From Spirochaetota bacterium (GTDB taxonomy: Bacteria; Spirochaetota; Spirochaetia; DTKZ01), in the NCBI GenBank assembly GCA_029562045.1, contig JAKQWJ010000262.1, forward strand, positions 1-8,817: a stretch of 8,817 nt of DNA, read 5' to 3'. Both the position numbers and the translations under genes were made by a program. Every line of letters begins with the position of its first letter. Position 1 is the first letter of the stretch. Positions 7,447 through 8,817 of this stretch are shown here, piece after piece. Under the pieces are notes generated by a model. That model saw only the letters and a program-made list of their open reading frames with translations. It was not told the DNA's origin and did no database searches.

Positions 7447-7447
7447 T

Positions 7448-8002
7448 CTATATCTTCTCAACCTGGAGAAAGTCCACCTCCACGGGGGTGGCGCGGCCGA
7501 AAATGCCCACCATCACCCGGAGTTTGGCTTTCTCCATATTCACTTCTTCCACCGTGCCGGTAAAGGTATCGAAGGGCCCCTCGATGATCCTGACGTTTTC
7601 TCCGGCGGAGAATGTCTGTTTCGGCTTCAGGACCTTCTCGCCCTTGATCTCCCCGGTCTTCTGCAGAATCGTCTTCGCCTCGTCGGCGGAGATGGGCATG
7701 GGCTTCAGATTGGCGGAGGAACCGACGAACCCCGTAACCCCCGGAATCCGGCGGATCATGGAGCAGACGGGTTTCCAGTCCCGATCGGGCAGGTCCATCT
7801 CCAGCAGGATGTAGCCCGGGAGGAACTTTTTGGTCGAAACCTTTTTCTTGCCGTCCTTCACCTCCACCACCTGCTCGGAGGGCACCTTGATGTCGAAAAC
7901 GCATTCTCCCAGGTTCTCGTCCTGGACGAGTTTCCTGATGCTTTTTTCTATCTTGTTTTCGTACCCCGAGTATGTGTGAAGAACATACCAAGCCTTGGCC
8001 AT
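7448..8002 (-). CDS. nusG: Transcription elongation and antitermination factor NusG, 184 aa
   Basis: NusG binds the RNA polymerase clamp through its NGN domain. Its KOW domain contacts Rho or ribosomal protein S10, coupling transcription to termination or translation. The NGN domain (about 4-115) opens with WYVLHTYSGYE (5-15) and includes FLPGYILLEM (60-69) and IPGVTGFVG (86-94). The KOW domain (about 131-184) has the expected G-F pattern (Gly142, Pro143, Phe144, Phe147, Gly149). The size matches E. coli NusG (181 aa), with no extra domain. The ATG at 8002 is preceded by AAGGA about 6 nt upstream and lies 29 nt after secE, the usual neighbour. Confidence 0.98.
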   Translation of the reverse strand: MAKAWYVLHTYSGYENKIEKSIRKLVQDENLGECVFDIKVPSEQVVEVKDGKKKVSTKKFLPGYILLEMDLPDRDWKPVCSMIRRIPGVTGFVGSSANLKPMPISADEAKTILQKTGEIKGEKVLKPKQTFSAGENVRIIEGPFDTFTGTVEEVNMEKAKLRVMVGIFGRATPVEVDFLQVEKI

Positions 8003-8031
8003 GCTATTCCTTTACAATAAACATACCAACT

Positions 8032-8211
8032 CTAGAAGAGAAGGTCGAGCCCCAGGAGGAGGACGAAATCCACGACTCCCAGCACCAGGGCGAAAATGAC
8101 CGTCGATACCAGGACCACCTTGGTGGAGGCCACCACCTCGTCCCGGGAAGGCCATACAACCTTTTTCATCTCCGCGACGCTGTCCTGGACGAATTGCACC
8201 AGTTTTTTCAT
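8032..8211 (-). CDS. secE: Preprotein translocase subunit SecE, 59 aa, single-span form
   Basis: SecE clamps the two halves of SecY in the SecYEG export channel of the inner membrane. The reading runs ATG at 8211 to TAG at 8032, giving 59 aa. An amphipathic cytoplasmic helix (about 3-16) is followed by the family hallmark MKKVVWPSRDEV (15-26). One hydrophobic membrane segment follows at about 32-56. This is the short, one-span SecE usual outside the enterobacteria, whose SecE has three spans. An AAGGAGAG ribosome binding site lies just upstream. The gene sits between tRNA-Trp and nusG, the standard context. The longer overlapping frame on the same strand (8012-8242) is out of phase and has no SecE features. 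Confidence 0.96.
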   Translation of the reverse strand: MKKLVQFVQDSVAEMKKVVWPSRDEVVASTKVVLVSTVIFALVLGVVDFVLLLGLDLLF

Positions 8212-8244
8212 GATCTCTCCTTAAAGACCCGGACAAAACCATTA

Positions 8245-8318
8245 CAGGCCAGGTAGGATTCGAACCTACAACATTCGGTTTTGGAGACCGACGCTCTAGC
8301 CGTTGGAGCTACTGGCCT
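8245..8318 (-). tRNA. trnW: tRNA-Trp (anticodon CCA)
   Basis: The minus strand folds into a complete cloverleaf. The acceptor stem AGGCCAG/CTGGCCT has 7 of 7 pairs, the D stem is GCTC/GAGC, and the anticodon stem TCGGT/ACCGA carries loop CTCCAAA with anticodon CCA at 8282-8284. The variable loop has five bases, and the T stem GTAGG/CCTAC has loop TTCGAAT. The discriminator base is G73 (8245), an identity element for bacterial tRNA-Trp. No CCA tail is encoded (TAA follows), so the tail must be added enzymatically. It lies 11 nt after rpmG and 33 nt before secE with no promoter or terminator between, so it is probably cut out of the mRNA. Confidence 0.97.
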
Positions 8319-8329
8319 AAAACGAAACG

Positions 8330-8506
8330 CTACTTTATCTTTCCTTCTTTGTGGAGAGTGTGCTTTCTATCGAACCGGCAGTACTTCATGAACTCCAGCT
8401 TTCCCTGGGTGTTCTTGCGGTTCTTCTTCGTCGTGTAGTTTCTTCTTTTGCACTCCGAGCACTGGAGTGAAATAAGCTCGACGGTCTTCCCCTTCGCCTT
8501 GGCCAT
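8330..8506 (-). CDS. rpmG: Ribosomal protein L33 (bL33), 58 aa
   Basis: bL33 is a small 50S protein near the E site. The ATG at 8506 is preceded by AAGGAG at 8515-8520 with an 8-nt spacer. The reading gives 58 aa, close to the family norm of 49-56, and contains the conserved RRNYTTKKNRKN core (21-32) and RKHTLHKEGK tail (47-56). It resembles the zinc-ribbon (C+) form, with Cys16 and Cys19 in CSEC and Cys43. The fourth ligand position is Asp46 (GAT, 8369-8371) where C+ proteins usually have Cys. An upstream in-frame extension to 8785 would cross the promoter and a low-complexity repeat, so I rejected it. This is the first gene of the operon. Confidence 0.96.
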   Translation of the reverse strand: MAKAKGKTVELISLQCSECKRRNYTTKKNRKNTQGKLEFMKYCRFDRKHTLHKEGKIK

Positions 8507-8514
8507 GGAACATA

Positions 8515-8520
8515 CTCCTT
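8515..8520 (-). promoter_or_regulatory. rpmG ribosome binding site
   Basis: The minus strand reads GAAGGAAGGAG before the start, with AAGGAG ideally spaced (8 nt) from the ATG at 8506. This decides the short L33 start over the long upstream in-frame extension. It lies within a predicted leader of only about 20-26 nt. Confidence 0.85.
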
Positions 8521-8536
8521 CCTTCGCAGAGTGGGT

Positions 8537-8565
8537 ATTGTAAGAATTTCCCTCATCCCTGTCAA
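8537..8565 (-). promoter_or_regulatory. Sigma-70 promoter of the rpmG-secE-nusG-rplK...rpoC operon
   Basis: On the minus strand a perfect -35 TTGACA (8560-8565) is followed by a 17-bp spacer and the -10 TACAAT (8537-8542), one mismatch from consensus. The start of transcription should fall near 8527-8532, giving a leader of about 20-26 nt before rpmG. It is the only strong promoter I found in the window, so it may drive the whole cluster, although weaker internal promoters cannot be excluded. Confidence 0.88.
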
Positions 8566-8621
8566 CGGGTTGGATGTGCAAGCGGGACCGCCCGCCGCCC
8601 CGGGGGAGTCCCCTCCGCCGT

Positions 8622-8649
8622 CCCGGCGGCGCCCGAAACCCGCCCCCCC
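8622..8649 (-). other. Possible G-quadruplex motif upstream of the promoter
   Basis: On the minus strand four G tracts of three or more (seven, three, three and three) are separated by loops of 1, 4 and 7 bases. This fits the simple G3+N1-7 pattern. It lies about 57 bp upstream of the -35 on the non-template strand. Because the region is GC-rich overall, the match could be chance. Confidence 0.35.
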
Positions 8650-8734
8650 GCAACAGCCCGCGATCCGGCGCGGCAAAGCCCCGCCGGGCGTGACGAACAG
8701 GCGGCGGCGCTGCAGAAAGCCCTCGATCGGATCG

Positions 8735-8782
8735 CCCGGGATAGGCCCGGGCGTGCCCGGGATAGGCCCGGGCGTGCCCGGG
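8735..8782. repeat. 21-bp tandem repeat, 2.3 copies, with five CCCGGG hexamers
   Basis: The unit CCCGGGATAGGCCCGGGCGTG, here given as 20 bases plus a final G, occurs at 8735-8755 and again at 8756-8776 without mismatch. A partial third copy, CCCGGG, is at 8777-8782. Each unit has two CCCGGG palindromes, so hexamers start at 8735, 8746, 8756, 8767 and 8777, alternating 11 and 10 bp. The array could fold into several alternative stems. Its origin and role are unknown. Confidence 0.85.
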
Positions 8783-8787
8783 CACGA

Positions 8788-8802
8788 CCGTACGAAGTAC
8801 GG
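8788..8802. repeat. Perfect 6-bp inverted repeat next to the tandem array
   Basis: CCGTAC and GTACGG are separated by GAA. The hairpin is not followed by a T-run on either strand inside the window, so it is not a recognisable terminator. It could be the remains of a terminator for a gene beyond the right edge, a protein-binding site, or simply part of the repetitive DNA. Confidence 0.5.
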
Positions 8803-8817
8803 CCGCCGTGAAAAACA

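Larger units (their letters stand above)
8566..8817. other. GC-rich upstream DNA without a supported gene
   Basis: These 252 bases, together with the promoter and leader, make up the 311-base stretch upstream of rpmG. The sequence is very rich in G and C, with homopolymer C runs and CCG or GGC triplets, so several frames on both strands stay open by composition alone. Translations are dominated by Pro, Arg, Gly and Ala and match no family I recognise. A plus-strand frame ending at TGA 8808-8810 looks slightly protein-like (Ala, Gln, Leu and Arg-rich near its end), but it has no start codon or ribosome binding site. I treat the region as non-coding, holding the repeat, hairpin and G-run described separately. 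Confidence 0.5.

Noticed and set aside
8735..8782. CRISPR array
   Set aside because: The repeats are direct and contiguous with no unique spacers, there are only 2.3 copies, and no cas genes are nearby.
8507..8785. Upstream extension of L33 giving a 151-aa protein with PGHARAY repeats
   Set aside because: The extension would cross the promoter and a tandem repeat and is rich in Pro, Arg and Gly. The start at 8506 has an ideal ribosome binding site and gives a normal L33.
8571..8810. Possible plus-strand coding tail ending at TGA 8808-8810, or another plus-strand frame running off the right edge
   Set aside because: There is no supported start, no ribosome binding site and no known family. 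High GC content keeps several frames open by chance.

Overview
The window is one collinear piece of the bacterial transcription/translation 'beta operon', with every gene on the minus strand. Read from the right edge leftwards, the order is: GC-rich upstream DNA, a near-consensus sigma-70 promoter, rpmG (L33), tRNA-Trp(CCA), secE, nusG, rplK (L11), rplA (L1), rplJ (L10), rplL (L7/L12), rpoB, and the first 540 codons of rpoC, which runs off the left edge. No convincing gene lies on the plus strand. The long plus-strand open frames are codon-aligned mirrors of rpoB and the ribosomal protein genes.

The organism is a GC-rich bacterium. My best guess is a spirochaete (moderate confidence). RpoB carries Asn at the position equivalent to E. 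coli Ser531, the natural substitution associated with rifampicin resistance in Treponema and Borrelia. The RpoC N-terminus, the L1 sequence and the rpmG-tRNA-Trp-secE-nusG order also fit. RpoB lacks the large SI2 insertion found in proteobacteria.

Layout. 8566-8817: no supported gene, but 2.3 copies of a 21-bp repeat made of CCCGGG hexamers spaced 10/11 bp, and a G-quadruplex-type run. 8537-8565: promoter with TTGACA, a 17-bp spacer and TACAAT. 8032-8506: rpmG, an embedded tRNA and secE. 6933-8002: nusG, then rplK-rplA with a 4-bp ATGA overlap. 5227-6255: rplJ and rplL separated by a 99-nt structured gap. 1-5137: rpoB and rpoC, with the rpoC Shine-Dalgarno overlapping the rpoB stop codon.

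The genes work together as follows. L11, L1, L10 and L7/L12 build the factor-binding stalk and L1 stalk of the 50S subunit. NusG couples RNA polymerase to the ribosome. Beta and beta' form the polymerase active centre. SecE is part of the protein export channel, and L33 sits near the ribosomal E site. Compact hairpins occur in three intergenic gaps (nusG-rplK, rplJ-rplL, rplL-rpoB) and may tune expression within one long transcript. The usual L10 autoregulatory leader before rplJ is absent.

No undescribed system such as a defence or mobile cassette is visible. The most notable anomaly is a sharp change in codon usage inside rpoC near position 613, in a universally conserved segment. It suggests either recombination with a distant donor or a chimeric assembly.
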